From NCBI GenBank assembly GCA_902622955.1, contig CACNRP010000004.1, positions 1 to 48,440 of the forward strand: 48,440 bases of DNA. The letters run 5' to 3'. Both the position numbers and the translations under genes were made by a program. Under the pieces are notes generated by a model that was not told the origin of the DNA, searched no databases, and saw only the letters and a list, made by a program, of their open reading frames with translations. Source of the DNA: an uncultured Pelagibacteraceae bacterium. Its GTDB lineage: Bacteria; Pseudomonadota; Alphaproteobacteria; Pelagibacterales; Pelagibacteraceae. Positions 9,535 through 17,274 of this stretch are shown here, in pieces; the stretch's first letter is position 1; each line of letters begins with the position of its first letter.

Positions 9535-10422
9535 TTAATTGATCCAGTCAGGTTTTCTAATGCTAATGGAAGCTTCCTTAGTTTTAAAATCTACTTTTTC
9601 ATTAAAATTTTTATCCAAAAATTTGATTAAAGCGAAAGGGTAATCATTATCAATTAAGACCTTTCCTATCTCTATTTCGTTATTATAAATACTTTCTCCC
9701 TCATGAAGTTTTCCATTAATTACATTTATTGGAAATAGTCTTTTTGAAAGTTTATTTTTTAATTTTATCCTTGCTGTGTTTTCTTGTCCTACATAGCAGC
9801 CTTTCTTAAAATCTATTCCATTTAATTCCTCAAAATTACACTCAATTCCAAATAATTTATTCTGTAATTTATTTAAATCTTTTGGGACTATTCCAAGTTT
9901 ATGGCTAAATGAATAATACTCTTTCAAGTTTGCGTCATGAAGATCTAGTTTTTTCAATGATAAATAAAGTTTTTCTAGATTAATAATTAATCTAGCACCC
10001 AGTTGTTTATTTCTTGGATCTAAAAATATGGGATCCTCTCTATATTTAATTGTGCATCCAGGTTGGTCTTTTGCTTTATCAAAAGTTAAGAATTTTTCAT
10101 GAGAAAATGCCGCTACAACAAATTCGTTACTTAAATTAAGAATTTCAACTTTTGATCTTAGCTTATATAAAGACAATTGTTTGAATAACTCCTCTACCTG
10201 AGGCTTTTCACAATCTAAAATATATCCAGACTTATGTTTTACGATTATAAATTCATATAAAAATTTACCTTGTGGTGTAAGTAAAGAACTAAAACAACTA
10301 TTTATATCGCTTACTTTGTTTATATCGTTACTGATTAGATTTTGAAGAAACTCTTTCGCATCTTCTCCGTTAATATAAAGAATTGCTCTGTCATCTAAAA
10401 TGTAAACATTTTTTATATTCAT
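9535..10422 (-). CDS. ygfZ: YgfZ/GcvT-fold folate-binding protein (iron-sulphur enzyme maintenance)
   Basis: This 295-residue cytoplasmic protein has the YgfZ signature KGCYVGQE at residues 207-214, including the redox-important Cys209. The N-terminal part (ILYINGEDAKEFLQNLISND, residues 16-35) and the SLLTPQGKFLYEF segment fit the GcvT-like fold. YgfZ is a folate-dependent factor supporting certain Fe-S enzymes and tRNA thiolation in E. coli; the same role is inferred here. It is not the glycine-cleavage T protein, which is longer and lacks the KGCYxGQE motif. It diverges from pyrC across only 43 bases and converges on tRNA-Leu. Confidence 0.88.
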   Translation of the reverse strand: MNIKNVYILDDRAILYINGEDAKEFLQNLISNDINKVSDINSCFSSLLTPQGKFLYEFIIVKHKSGYILDCEKPQVEELFKQLSLYKLRSKVEILNLSNEFVVAAFSHEKFLTFDKAKDQPGCTIKYREDPIFLDPRNKQLGARLIINLEKLYLSLKKLDLHDANLKEYYSFSHKLGIVPKDLNKLQNKLFGIECNFEELNGIDFKKGCYVGQENTARIKLKNKLSKRLFPINVINGKLHEGESIYNNEIEIGKVLIDNDYPFALIKFLDKNFNEKVDFKTKEASISIRKPDWIN

Positions 10423-10424
10423 AA

Positions 10425-10451
10425 TTGATTAATTATAGAATGTAATATAAT
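10425..10451 (+). promoter_or_regulatory. Probable pyrC promoter with very short leader
   Basis: A perfect TATAAT box (10446-10451) lies 14 bases before the pyrC ATG, with a TTGATT -35-like hexamer 15 bases upstream (10425-10430). If used, the mRNA leader would be only about 8 bases, and no Shine-Dalgarno sequence is visible. The short spacer lowers confidence. The whole divergent ygfZ-pyrC gap is 43 bases, so there is little room for any other site. Confidence 0.45.
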
Positions 10452-10465
10452 AACAATTTCTCAAA

Positions 10466-11773
10466 ATGTTAGATCTTATAATTAAAAACGGACAATGTTA
10501 CATTAATAGTGAATTAAAAGATGTTGATGTTGCTATAAAAGACGGAAAAATTCGACAGATTGGACAAATTTCAGAAGAAGCAAAAGAGGTAATTAATGCA
10601 GAAGGCCATACGGTATTACCTGGTTGCATAGATACCCAAACACATTTTAGAGAACCCGGATCAACTGATACGGAGGATCTTCACTCAGGAAGTAGAGCAG
10701 CTATTGCAGGAGGAATAACCAGTGTATTTGAAATGCCAAATACAAATCCACCAACAGCTAATATGAAAGAGTTTCAAAGAAAGTTAGATCTTGCTAAAAA
10801 TAGAATGTATTGCAACTATGCTTTTTATTTTGGAGCAACAGCAGATAATGCAGATGATCTTGCAAGTCTTGAAGGTTTAGAAGGGTGCTGTGGAATTAAG
10901 CTTTTTGCAGGATCTTCAACTGGAAATCTGTTAGTTGCTGAAGAAGATGACATAAATAAAGTTTTTCAAAATGCATCAAAAGTCGTAGCTGTTCATTCTG
11001 AAGATGAGGCAATTTTGAAAGTTAATAAAAAATTAATTAAAGATGGTGACGTACATACTCATCCTATATGGAGAAGTGCAGAATGTGCTATAGCATCTAC
11101 TAGAAGAATTGTTCGAATTGCAGAAAAGCATAATAAAAAAGCTCATGTGCTTCATATTACTACAAAAGAGGAGATAGATTTCTTATCTCAACATAAAGGA
11201 AATATTACCTTTGAGATTACCCCACAACATCTAACTCTATATGCTCCAGATTGTTATGACAAACTTGGAACTTATGCTCAGATGAACCCACCATTAAGAG
11301 ATAAATCTCATTATGACAGATTGTGGTATGGAGTGAGAAATAACTTAAATGATACCATTGGATCTGATCATGCTCCTCATTTAAAAGAAAATAAAGATAA
11401 GTTATATCCAAATACTCCTTCTGGTATGCCAGGAGTTCAAACTTTAATGCCAGTGATGTTAAATCATATTAATGATGGAAAATTATCTCTTAACCAATTG
11501 ATGAACTTTGTTTGCGAAAATCCAGTAAAGATTTTTGGAATAAAAAATAAAGGATTTATTAAAGAAGGTTATGATGCAGACTTTACAATTGTTGATATGA
11601 ATAAAACAATTGAAATTAAAAATGAAAATATAGAAAGTAAATGCAAATGGTCACCATTCAATGGTTTAAAATTTAAAGGAACACCAACACATACAATAAT
11701 TGCTGGAAAAATAAAAATGCAAGAAGGAAAAATTTTAGGTGATCCTGATGGAACACCATTACAGTTTAGTTGA
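10466..11773 (+). CDS. pyrC: Dihydroorotase-type amidohydrolase with Gln in place of the first metal His
   Basis: This 435-residue class I (about 45 kDa) cyclic amidohydrolase is expected to close carbamoyl-aspartate to dihydroorotate in pyrimidine synthesis. Motifs: metal site DTQTHFREPG (residues 56-65), the probable carbamylated Lys in GIKLFAG, VAVHSEDE, AHVLHITT, substrate loop MNPPLR and the catalytic IGSDHAPH near residue 300. The usual DxHxH is here D56-T-Q58-T-H60, so one metal-ligand His is replaced by Gln. This substitution occurs in a subgroup still annotated as dihydroorotase. The FREPG, MNPPLR and DHAPH blocks favour dihydroorotase over allantoinase or hydantoinase. It converges on the SMR gene with an eight-base overlap. 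Confidence 0.82.
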   Translation: MLDLIIKNGQCYINSELKDVDVAIKDGKIRQIGQISEEAKEVINAEGHTVLPGCIDTQTHFREPGSTDTEDLHSGSRAAIAGGITSVFEMPNTNPPTANMKEFQRKLDLAKNRMYCNYAFYFGATADNADDLASLEGLEGCCGIKLFAGSSTGNLLVAEEDDINKVFQNASKVVAVHSEDEAILKVNKKLIKDGDVHTHPIWRSAECAIASTRRIVRIAEKHNKKAHVLHITTKEEIDFLSQHKGNITFEITPQHLTLYAPDCYDKLGTYAQMNPPLRDKSHYDRLWYGVRNNLNDTIGSDHAPHLKENKDKLYPNTPSGMPGVQTLMPVMLNHINDGKLSLNQLMNFVCENPVKIFGIKNKGFIKEGYDADFTIVDMNKTIEIKNENIESKCKWSPFNGLKFKGTPTHTIIAGKIKMQEGKILGDPDGTPLQFS

Positions 11774-12098
11774 GTTTTGCAGTAAAACTATTTACAAGTA
11801 TCACACCAATTACAATTAAGAATAATCCCAAAATTACTTGCCAAGTTAAGGTTTGTTTAAAAAATATATATCCAAGAATTGCAATTGTAAAAATTCCAAG
11901 ACCGCTCCATGTTGCATACATAATGGCGATGGGAATCTTATTTGCCACAAAAGTTAACAAATAGAAAGCACAAAGATAAAAGAATGCAAGAGCAGCTGTT
12001 GGGATTAGTTTTGTAAAATTTTGAGTTACAGGCAATAACATTGTACCAGCAACTTCAAAAAATACTGCACCTGCAAGAAATAAATATGTTTTAACCAT
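11766..12098 (-). CDS. SMR-family small membrane transporter
   Basis: This 110-residue protein consists of four hydrophobic helices, the normal size and shape of EmrE/SugE-type small multidrug resistance proteins, which act as dual-topology dimers driven by protons. A single membrane-embedded acidic residue is seen in helix 1 (AGAVFFEVAGT, Glu15), matching EmrE Glu14. The segment IPIAIMYATWSGLGIF in helix 3 matches the family's AYAxWxGxG motif. Substrate cannot be told from sequence; guanidinium export is common in the family. It overlaps prpE upstream by eight bases on the same strand, so it is probably translated from the prpE transcript. Confidence 0.85.
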   Translation of the reverse strand: MVKTYLFLAGAVFFEVAGTMLLPVTQNFTKLIPTAALAFFYLCAFYLLTFVANKIPIAIMYATWSGLGIFTIAILGYIFFKQTLTWQVILGLFLIVIGVILVNSFTAKLN

Positions 12099-13992
12099 TA
12101 TTTAAAATTTTGTGATTAACTAAATCCTCGGTGATTTCTGTTAGAATTGCAGGATCGTCTATTGTAGGTGGTACTTTATAATCAACACCATCTGCAATTT
12201 TTCTTATTGTGCCTCTCAAAATTTTTCCTGATCTTGTTTTTGGCAATCTTTTAATAACAATAACTACTTTAAATGCTGCCACAGGGCCAATTTTATCTCT
12301 AACCATTTGCACACACTCTTTAGAAATAGTGTCATTATCTTTATCTACGCCAGATTTTAAAACTACCAATCCAATAGGTAACTGACCTTTTAATTTATCT
12401 GCAATTCCAAGCACAGCGCACTCAGCAACTGATTGATGTTCTGATAAAACTTCTTCAATAGCGCCTGTAGATAACCTATGACCAGCTACATTTATAATGT
12501 CATCAGTTCTAGACATAATCCAAATATATCCATCATCATCAATGTGACCTGCATCATATGTTTGATAGTAACCTTCATAATTAGACATATAATTTTCTTT
12601 ATATCTTTGATCTGCATTCCATAATGTTGGAAACGTGCCTGGAGGCAAAGGAAGCTTTACAACAATGTCTCCCATCTCATTTGGTTTAGCTAAAGATTGA
12701 TCTGGTTTAATGATTTTTACATCATATCCAGGGACAGCCTTACATGCTGAACCATATTTTGTTTTCATCATTTCAATACCAGTACAATTTGAGCTAATTG
12801 CCCAACTAGTTTCTGTTTGCCACCAATGATCAATGACTGGAACTTTAAGTAAATTCTCAGCCCACTTTATAGTATCTGGATCAGCTCTTTCTCCAGCAAG
12901 GAATAAGCTTTCAAAATTGCTTAGATCATATTTTGAGAAAAATTTACCTTCAGGATCTTCTTTCTTAATTGCTCTAAAAGCTGTTGGAGCTGTAAAAAGA
13001 GATTTTACTTTATAATCTGAAATGATTTTCCAGAAAGCCCCTGCATCTGGTGTTCCAACTGGCTTGCCTTCAAACAAAACAGTAGTACATCCTTTGAACA
13101 ACGGAGCGTAGACAATATAAGAGTGACCAACAATCCAACCTATATCACTTGCTGACCACCAAATATCATCAGTGTCTATGTTATAGATATTTTTCATTGT
13201 CCATTTGAGAGCAACAATGTGGCCTCCAATGTCTCTAACAATCCCTTTTGGGGTTCCAGTTGTGCCTGATGTATATAAAATATAAGCAAACTCGTTTGAG
13301 TTTATCTCAACACAATCAGCATCTTTAGCATTAGAGACTACTTCTTCCCAGTTAACCTCATTAGGAGCATTTAATTTAACTTCGTGATCAGGTCTTTGAA
13401 ACAAAATCATCTTTTCAATTTTGTGATTGGCTATTTTTATAGCTTCATCGACAAGGGGTTTATATTCGACAGTTCTTCCTGGCTCAAAACCACAAGATGC
13501 AGTCACTAATATTTTTGCTTTACTGTCATCAATCCTGCTTGCAAGTTCATTTGAGGCAAATCCACCAAAGACAACAGAGTGAATTGCTCCAATTCTTGCA
13601 CAAGCAAGCATGGCAACTACTGCTTCAGGTATCATTGGCATGTAAATAATCACACGATCACCTTTATTTGCCCCTTGAGCTTTCAATGCCCCAGCAAATT
13701 TGGAAACTTTTGATCTTAATTCTTCATAAGTGAACTGACTTTTGTTACCTGTAATAGGACTATCATAGATTAAAGCTGTTTTTTGACCTCTTCCTTGATC
13801 AATGTGAATGTCTAAAGCATTATAGCAAGTGTTTGTTACGCCATCTTCGAACCATTTATAGAAAGGTGGGTTAGATTTATTTAAAATTTTTGTTGGTTTT
13901 TTAAACCAAAAAATATCTTCAGAGGCTTCTTGCCAAAATTTTTCTGGATTTTTTATTGAATGGTCGTAAATTTCTTGAAGTTTCTTTGACAT
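12091..13992 (-). CDS. prpE: Propionyl-CoA synthetase / acyl-CoA synthetase, AMP-forming
   Basis: This 633-residue ANL-superfamily ligase activates a short-chain acid (probably propionate) with ATP and CoA. The P-loop TSGTTGTPKG is at residues 241-250. GERADPDTIKWAE and HWWQTETSW follow as in PrpE/Acs enzymes, and the adenylation Lys is K590 in KTRSGKILRG, the residue commonly controlled by acetylation. The arrangement IVRDIGGHIVALKWTMKNIY is more like PrpE than acetyl-CoA synthetase, but substrate preference (acetate versus propionate) is uncertain. It reads away from proteorhodopsin across a 207-base gap that holds several palindromic elements, and overlaps the SMR gene downstream. Confidence 0.88.
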   Translation of the reverse strand: MSKKLQEIYDHSIKNPEKFWQEASEDIFWFKKPTKILNKSNPPFYKWFEDGVTNTCYNALDIHIDQGRGQKTALIYDSPITGNKSQFTYEELRSKVSKFAGALKAQGANKGDRVIIYMPMIPEAVVAMLACARIGAIHSVVFGGFASNELASRIDDSKAKILVTASCGFEPGRTVEYKPLVDEAIKIANHKIEKMILFQRPDHEVKLNAPNEVNWEEVVSNAKDADCVEINSNEFAYILYTSGTTGTPKGIVRDIGGHIVALKWTMKNIYNIDTDDIWWSASDIGWIVGHSYIVYAPLFKGCTTVLFEGKPVGTPDAGAFWKIISDYKVKSLFTAPTAFRAIKKEDPEGKFFSKYDLSNFESLFLAGERADPDTIKWAENLLKVPVIDHWWQTETSWAISSNCTGIEMMKTKYGSACKAVPGYDVKIIKPDQSLAKPNEMGDIVVKLPLPPGTFPTLWNADQRYKENYMSNYEGYYQTYDAGHIDDDGYIWIMSRTDDIINVAGHRLSTGAIEEVLSEHQSVAECAVLGIADKLKGQLPIGLVVLKSGVDKDNDTISKECVQMVRDKIGPVAAFKVVIVIKRLPKTRSGKILRGTIRKIADGVDYKVPPTIDDPAILTEITEDLVNHKILNNG

Positions 13993-14071
13993 AAAGATTT
14001 GATTCGAATTCCTTATTTTTTTTGATTTTTAACTTATAAATTGTATTTAATTTTAAAAATTAAGTAAAATC

Positions 14072-14091
14072 AATGAGAATTAGTCGCAATT
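14072..14091. promoter_or_regulatory. Possible Fur-like binding site upstream of proteorhodopsin
   Basis: The 20-base string AATGAGAATTAGTCGCAATT resembles many experimentally known Fur boxes, with imperfect dyad symmetry between its left half and the complement of its right half. A weak promoter-like pair TTGTAT (14041-14046) and TAAAAT (14065-14070, spacer 18) lies just before it. It sits between divergent prpE and proteorhodopsin, so it could serve either. This is a visual match only and a degenerate one. Confidence 0.25.
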
Positions 14092-14135
14092 AAGTCTTCA
14101 TTTATCTAATTTAATTTGCTATTAACCGCGACATT

Positions 14136-14155
14136 GGCTTAAGGAAACTTAAGTC
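14136..14155 (+). promoter_or_regulatory. Inverted repeat / potential GAAA-tetraloop hairpin upstream of proteorhodopsin
   Basis: Two CTTAAG hexamers (14138-14143, 14148-14153) flank GAAA. As RNA, the stem extends to eight pairs (G36-C55, G37-U54, then six Watson-Crick pairs, last two digits of position) capped by a GNRA tetraloop. As DNA, it would cover the -35 region if the TATAAA inside the next palindrome (14163-14168) is the -10. Either an operator or a leader hairpin is possible. Confidence 0.5.
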
Positions 14156-14171
14156 TAGTTTATATAAACTA
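14156..14171. promoter_or_regulatory. Perfect 16-base palindrome containing a probable proteorhodopsin -10 box
   Basis: TAGTTTATATAAACTA is a perfect 16-base palindrome directly abutting the inverted repeat at 14136-14155. It contains TATAAA (14163-14168), well placed for a start near 14175. That would give a 25-base leader with a strong ribosome binding site AGAGGGAG (14186-14193) six bases before the ATG. A palindromic -10 could also be an operator or support transcription on both strands toward prpE. Confidence 0.5.
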
Positions 14172-14199
14172 ATAAAAACTAACGAAGAGGGAGTTTTTT

Positions 14200-14973
14200 A
14201 TGAAAAAACTTAAACTGTTTGCTTTAGCAGCTATGGCTCTGATTGGATTTTCAGGTATAGCTATTGCAGCAGACGCAACGATGTTGATGCAAGATGACTT
14301 CGTCGGAATTTCATTCTGGGTTATCTCTATGGGAATGTTAGCAGCTACTGCTTTCTTTTTCATGGAAGCGGGCAACGTCGCATCAGGCTGGAGAACATCA
14401 GTTATTGTTGCTGGTCTAGTAACTGGTATTGCATTCATACACTACATGTACATGAGAGAAGTATGGGTTGCTACTGGAGACTCGCCAACTGTTTACAGAT
14501 ACATTGACTGGTTAATCACTGTGCCATTACAGATGGTAGAATTCTATTTAATTCTAGCAGCTATTGGTAAAGCAAACTCTGGAATGTTCTGGAGATTGTT
14601 AATTGGTTCATTAGTAATGCTAATCGGTGGATACTTAGGTGAAGCAGGATACATTAATGCTACACTAGGTTTCATCATCGGAATGGCAGGTTGGGTATAC
14701 ATTCTTTATGAAGTATTCTCAGGTGAAGCTGGTAAAGCTGCACAGAAGAGTGGTAACAAAGCTCTTGTAACTGCATTCGGAGCAATGAGAATGATCGTTA
14801 CAGTAGGTTGGGCAATTTACCCATTAGGTTATGTATTTGGTTACTTAACTGGTGGTGTAGACGCTGACTCACTTAACGTCGTTTACAACTTAGCTGACTT
14901 CATTAACAAAATTGCATTTGGTCTAGTAATCTGGGCTGCTGCAACTAGTTCAAGTGGAAGAAGAGCTAAGTAA
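14200..14973 (+). CDS. Proteorhodopsin, blue-absorbing type light-driven proton pump
   Basis: This 257-residue retinal protein has a cleavable signal peptide (MKKLKLFALAAMALIGFSGI...) and seven membrane helices. Numbering runs six ahead of the classic green proteorhodopsin. Counterion D103 (classic D97), proton donor E114 (E108), pump-associated H81 (H75) and Schiff-base K237 (K231) are all present, so it should pump H+. Residue 111 (classic 105) is Gln, the known spectral switch for blue absorption. It has its own ribosome site and terminator, so it is probably a monocistronic, highly made product. Codon use is unlike its neighbours: 11 of 16 Phe are TTC and 10 of 13 Tyr are TAC. Ferredoxin and its reductase follow. 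Confidence 0.98.
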   Translation: MKKLKLFALAAMALIGFSGIAIAADATMLMQDDFVGISFWVISMGMLAATAFFFMEAGNVASGWRTSVIVAGLVTGIAFIHYMYMREVWVATGDSPTVYRYIDWLITVPLQMVEFYLILAAIGKANSGMFWRLLIGSLVMLIGGYLGEAGYINATLGFIIGMAGWVYILYEVFSGEAGKAAQKSGNKALVTAFGAMRMIVTVGWAIYPLGYVFGYLTGGVDADSLNVVYNLADFINKIAFGLVIWAAATSSSGRRAK

Positions 14974-14991
14974 TTAGCTAAAATTTAAATT

Positions 14992-15028
14992 AAGGGCAGG
15001 TACAGTTTTGTACTTGCCCTTTTTTTTT
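14992..15028 (+). terminator. Strong rho-independent terminator after proteorhodopsin
   Basis: A 12-pair stem (14992-15003 with 15010-15021, one G-T pair) with loop AGTTTT is followed by an uninterrupted T tract to 15028. It isolates proteorhodopsin from the ferredoxin gene 69 bases further on. Confidence 0.93.
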
Positions 15029-15096
15029 GTCTAAAAAGACTTTAGTAGGTTTTTTTAGATGCTTGTTCTCTAGCATTAAGTGTTTATATATATTTA

Positions 15097-15417
15097 ATGC
15101 CTAAGATAATTTTTAATACCCACGACAATAAAACTCATACTATTGATGTTCAGAATGGTTTAACAGTTATGGAAGGTGCGGTTCAAAACGATATTCCAGG
15201 TATCGATGCGGATTGTGGTGGAGGTATGGCATGTGCGACTTGTCATGTATATGTTGATGAAAATTGGATGCAGAAGCTTCCTCAAAAAGATGATGGAGAA
15301 GAGGATATGTTGGATATGGCTTTTGAACCAAAGAAGAATAGTAGGTTAAGTTGCCAAATAATTGTTTCGGATGAATTAGATGGTTTAGTTGTTAATATTC
15401 CGTCAAAGCAAAGTTAA
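15097..15417 (+). CDS. [2Fe-2S] ferredoxin, adrenodoxin-like
   Basis: This 106-residue soluble electron carrier has cluster ligands C40, C46, C49 and C86 in the pattern [10 protein letters not shown] ... LSCQI, the vertebrate/bacterial adrenodoxin type (C-x5-C-x2-C-n-C) rather than the plant type. The acidic stretch [13 protein letters not shown] between the third and fourth Cys matches the partner-binding helix of this class. It lies after the proteorhodopsin terminator and ends three bases before the flavoprotein gene, so the two are probably one operon. The likely electron source is that NADPH-dependent reductase. The recipient (Fe-S assembly, P450 or a desaturase/oxygenase) cannot be told from this window. 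Confidence 0.93.
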   Translation: MPKIIFNTHDNKTHTIDVQNGLTVMEGAVQNDIPGIDADCGGGMACATCHVYVDENWMQKLPQKDDGEEDMLDMAFEPKKNSRLSCQIIVSDELDGLVVNIPSKQS

Positions 15418-15420
15418 ATT

Positions 15421-16440
15421 ATGAATAAAACAGATGCATTAATAATTGGGGCAGGGCCAACAGGTTTGTTCACTGCTCATCAACTTAAGTTAATAGGTTT
15501 AGATTGTGAAATAGTAGACAACCTAGATAAAATTGGTGGACAGTGTATAGAGCTTTACCCTGATAAACCTATTTACGATATACCAGCAGTTCCTGAATGC
15601 ACAGGAGAAGAGCTTACCAATAATTTAATTAATCAAATCAAACCCTTTAATATTAAAACCCATTTAGGTGAAAGGGTTGATGAAGTTAAAAAAGACGGGG
15701 ATAATTGGTTTGTTAAAACAAACTTAGGTAAAACTTTTTTAACTCCCAATGTTATAATTGCTGGGGGTGTAGGTTCTTTTGAACCTCGAAAATTTTCCCC
15801 AAAAGAATGTGAAAAATTTGAAAATAAATCAATATTTTATTCAGTAAAAGATAAAACAATATTTGAAGGAAAAACAGTTTCGATATTTGGTGGTGGCGAT
15901 AGTGCTTTAGATTGGGCAGTGGAGCTATCAAAATCATGTAAAGTTAATTTAATACATAGGCGTGATGATTTTAGAGGTGCACAAGCAACTGTAGATAAAG
16001 TTCATGAGCTTGCTAAATCAGGAAAAATTAATCTATTTACCAAATACCAACTTACGAATGTAAGTGGAAAGGATAACTTAGAGAGCATTGAGATAAAACA
16101 CGACAATAAAGATATAAAAACAATTAAAACAGATTTTGCTTTAGGTTTTTTTGGTTTAATTATGCAACTTGGTCCAATCGCGGACTGGGGACTTAATATT
16201 GATAAAAAAACTGTCGCTGTTGATACAGAAAAATTTGAGACAAATCAAAAAGGAATTTATGCTGTTGGAGATATATGTTCTTACCCAGGAAAATTAAAAC
16301 TTATTTTATCTGGCTTTCATGAGGGTGCTTTGGCTGCTAGAGCTTGTTTTAAATTAGCAAGACCAAATGAAAAATATAGATTTGAGTTTACGACATCTTC
16401 TAAAACTATAAAAGATAGACTCGGTGTAAAAAGTGATTGA
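15421..16440 (+). CDS. Ferredoxin-NADP+ reductase of the thioredoxin-reductase-like type
   Basis: This 339-residue FAD/NAD(P)H flavoprotein has an FAD dinucleotide motif IIGAGPTGLFTA (residues 8-19), the family block IGGQCIELYPDKPIYDIPA (38-56) and an NADPH motif IFGGGDSALDWA (155-166). The terminal FAD block is AVGDICSYPGKLKLILSGFHEGALAA. The redox CxxC just before the NADPH motif of true thioredoxin reductases is missing: residues 135-155 hold no Cys. Together with the C-terminal extension and the ferredoxin immediately upstream, this points to the YumC/Rhodopseudomonas-type ferredoxin-NADP+ reductase. It would often be auto-annotated trxB. Its stop overlaps the GST start by eight bases. 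Confidence 0.9.
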   Translation: MNKTDALIIGAGPTGLFTAHQLKLIGLDCEIVDNLDKIGGQCIELYPDKPIYDIPAVPECTGEELTNNLINQIKPFNIKTHLGERVDEVKKDGDNWFVKTNLGKTFLTPNVIIAGGVGSFEPRKFSPKECEKFENKSIFYSVKDKTIFEGKTVSIFGGGDSALDWAVELSKSCKVNLIHRRDDFRGAQATVDKVHELAKSGKINLFTKYQLTNVSGKDNLESIEIKHDNKDIKTIKTDFALGFFGLIMQLGPIADWGLNIDKKTVAVDTEKFETNQKGIYAVGDICSYPGKLKLILSGFHEGALAARACFKLARPNEKYRFEFTTSSKTIKDRLGVKSD

Positions 16441-17059
16441 GCTATTTTCGGCTAATACACCCAATGGATGGAAAATTAGCATTATGCTTGAAGAAATTGG
16501 TTATGAGTACAAAGTAACCAAAATTGATTTAGGCAAAGATGAGCAATTTAAGACGGATTTTAAAAAAATAAGTCCTTTTGGAAAGATACCAGTGATCATT
16601 GATCACGATAATAAAAAAAGTATTTTTGAGTCAGGCGCTATATTAATTTATTTAGCAGATAAAAGTAATAAGCTTTACAATCATAAAGAAAGACTGGTTA
16701 TCAACCAATGGCTTATGGCACAAATGGGTACCGTTGGTCCTATGATTGGTCAACATCATCAGTTTCATCACTACAACCCTGGAAAAAGTGATTTTGGTGA
16801 GAAAAGATATTTTAAAATTACAAAGAGAATTTATGAGGAATTAGATACGAGACTTAAAGAAAGTAAATTTCTTGCAGGTCCTGATTATACGATTGCTGAT
16901 ATAGCAACATGGCCATGGATATCTAGACATGAATGGCACGACATTGGTTTAAAAAATTATAAAAACTTATCAAGATGGTATTTAAATATAGCAGATAGAG
17001 AAGCTGTTATTAAAGGTTATAGTTTTATGGATCAAGATGCCAAAATTCCTAAACTATAA
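16433..17059 (+). CDS. Glutathione S-transferase family protein (YfcG-like)
   Basis: This 208-residue cytoplasmic protein has an N-terminal thioredoxin-fold glutathione domain (about 1-80) containing NTPNGWKISIMLEE, the TPNGxKxxxxLEE pattern of YfcG/YghU (Nu-class) GSTs that reduce disulphides with glutathione, and a conserved ESGAILIYLA glutathione-binding strand. The helical C domain carries PDYTIADIATWPW. The start is GTG at 16433, inside the end of the reductase gene, with no later in-frame start near the family N terminus. The overlap suggests coupling to the ferredoxin/reductase operon and a thiol-redox role. Substrate is unknown. Confidence 0.87.
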   Translation: MIELFSANTPNGWKISIMLEEIGYEYKVTKIDLGKDEQFKTDFKKISPFGKIPVIIDHDNKKSIFESGAILIYLADKSNKLYNHKERLVINQWLMAQMGTVGPMIGQHHQFHHYNPGKSDFGEKRYFKITKRIYEELDTRLKESKFLAGPDYTIADIATWPWISRHEWHDIGLKNYKNLSRWYLNIADREAVIKGYSFMDQDAKIPKL

Positions 17060-17063
17060 AAAT

Positions 17064-17159
17064 TTACCCAAATAATCTATATAGTGTACTTAAAATTCCG
17101 TAACCTGAAAATTCAATAGCAACAATTACAACAATTATTAAAATTAATTTTTTGTTCAT
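17064..17159 (-). CDS. Possible 31-residue single-span membrane peptide
   Basis: A short frame on the minus strand encodes 31 residues: a Lys-Lys N terminus, a hydrophobic helix (LILIIVVIVAI) and a tail FSGYGILSTLYRLFG. The shape (positive start, one membrane span, aromatic and basic tail) is that of a small inner-membrane peptide. It occupies most of the otherwise empty 215-base gap between the GST gene and dksA and lies on the same strand as dksA. No strong ribosome binding site is visible, and so short a frame could arise by chance. I do not recognise a family. Confidence 0.35.
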   Translation of the reverse strand: MNKKLILIIVVIVAIEFSGYGILSTLYRLFG

Positions 17160-17274
17160 TTCAGAAATAAATATAACAACAGTATAATCCAGAAGAAAGG
17201 GTAGTAAAAATAAATATATTTCTTAGCAAAAAGAAATGAGATTGAATTTTTTTTATATAATTTTTTTTTCATTT

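Noticed and set aside
15029..15040. Second small hairpin GTCT-AAAA-AGAC after the proteorhodopsin terminator
   Set aside because: Only four pairs, no T tract of its own; likely chance.
15421..16440. Thioredoxin reductase (trxB) label for the flavoprotein after the ferredoxin
   Set aside because: The CxxC redox pair is absent and ferredoxin-NADP+ reductase-specific blocks are present.
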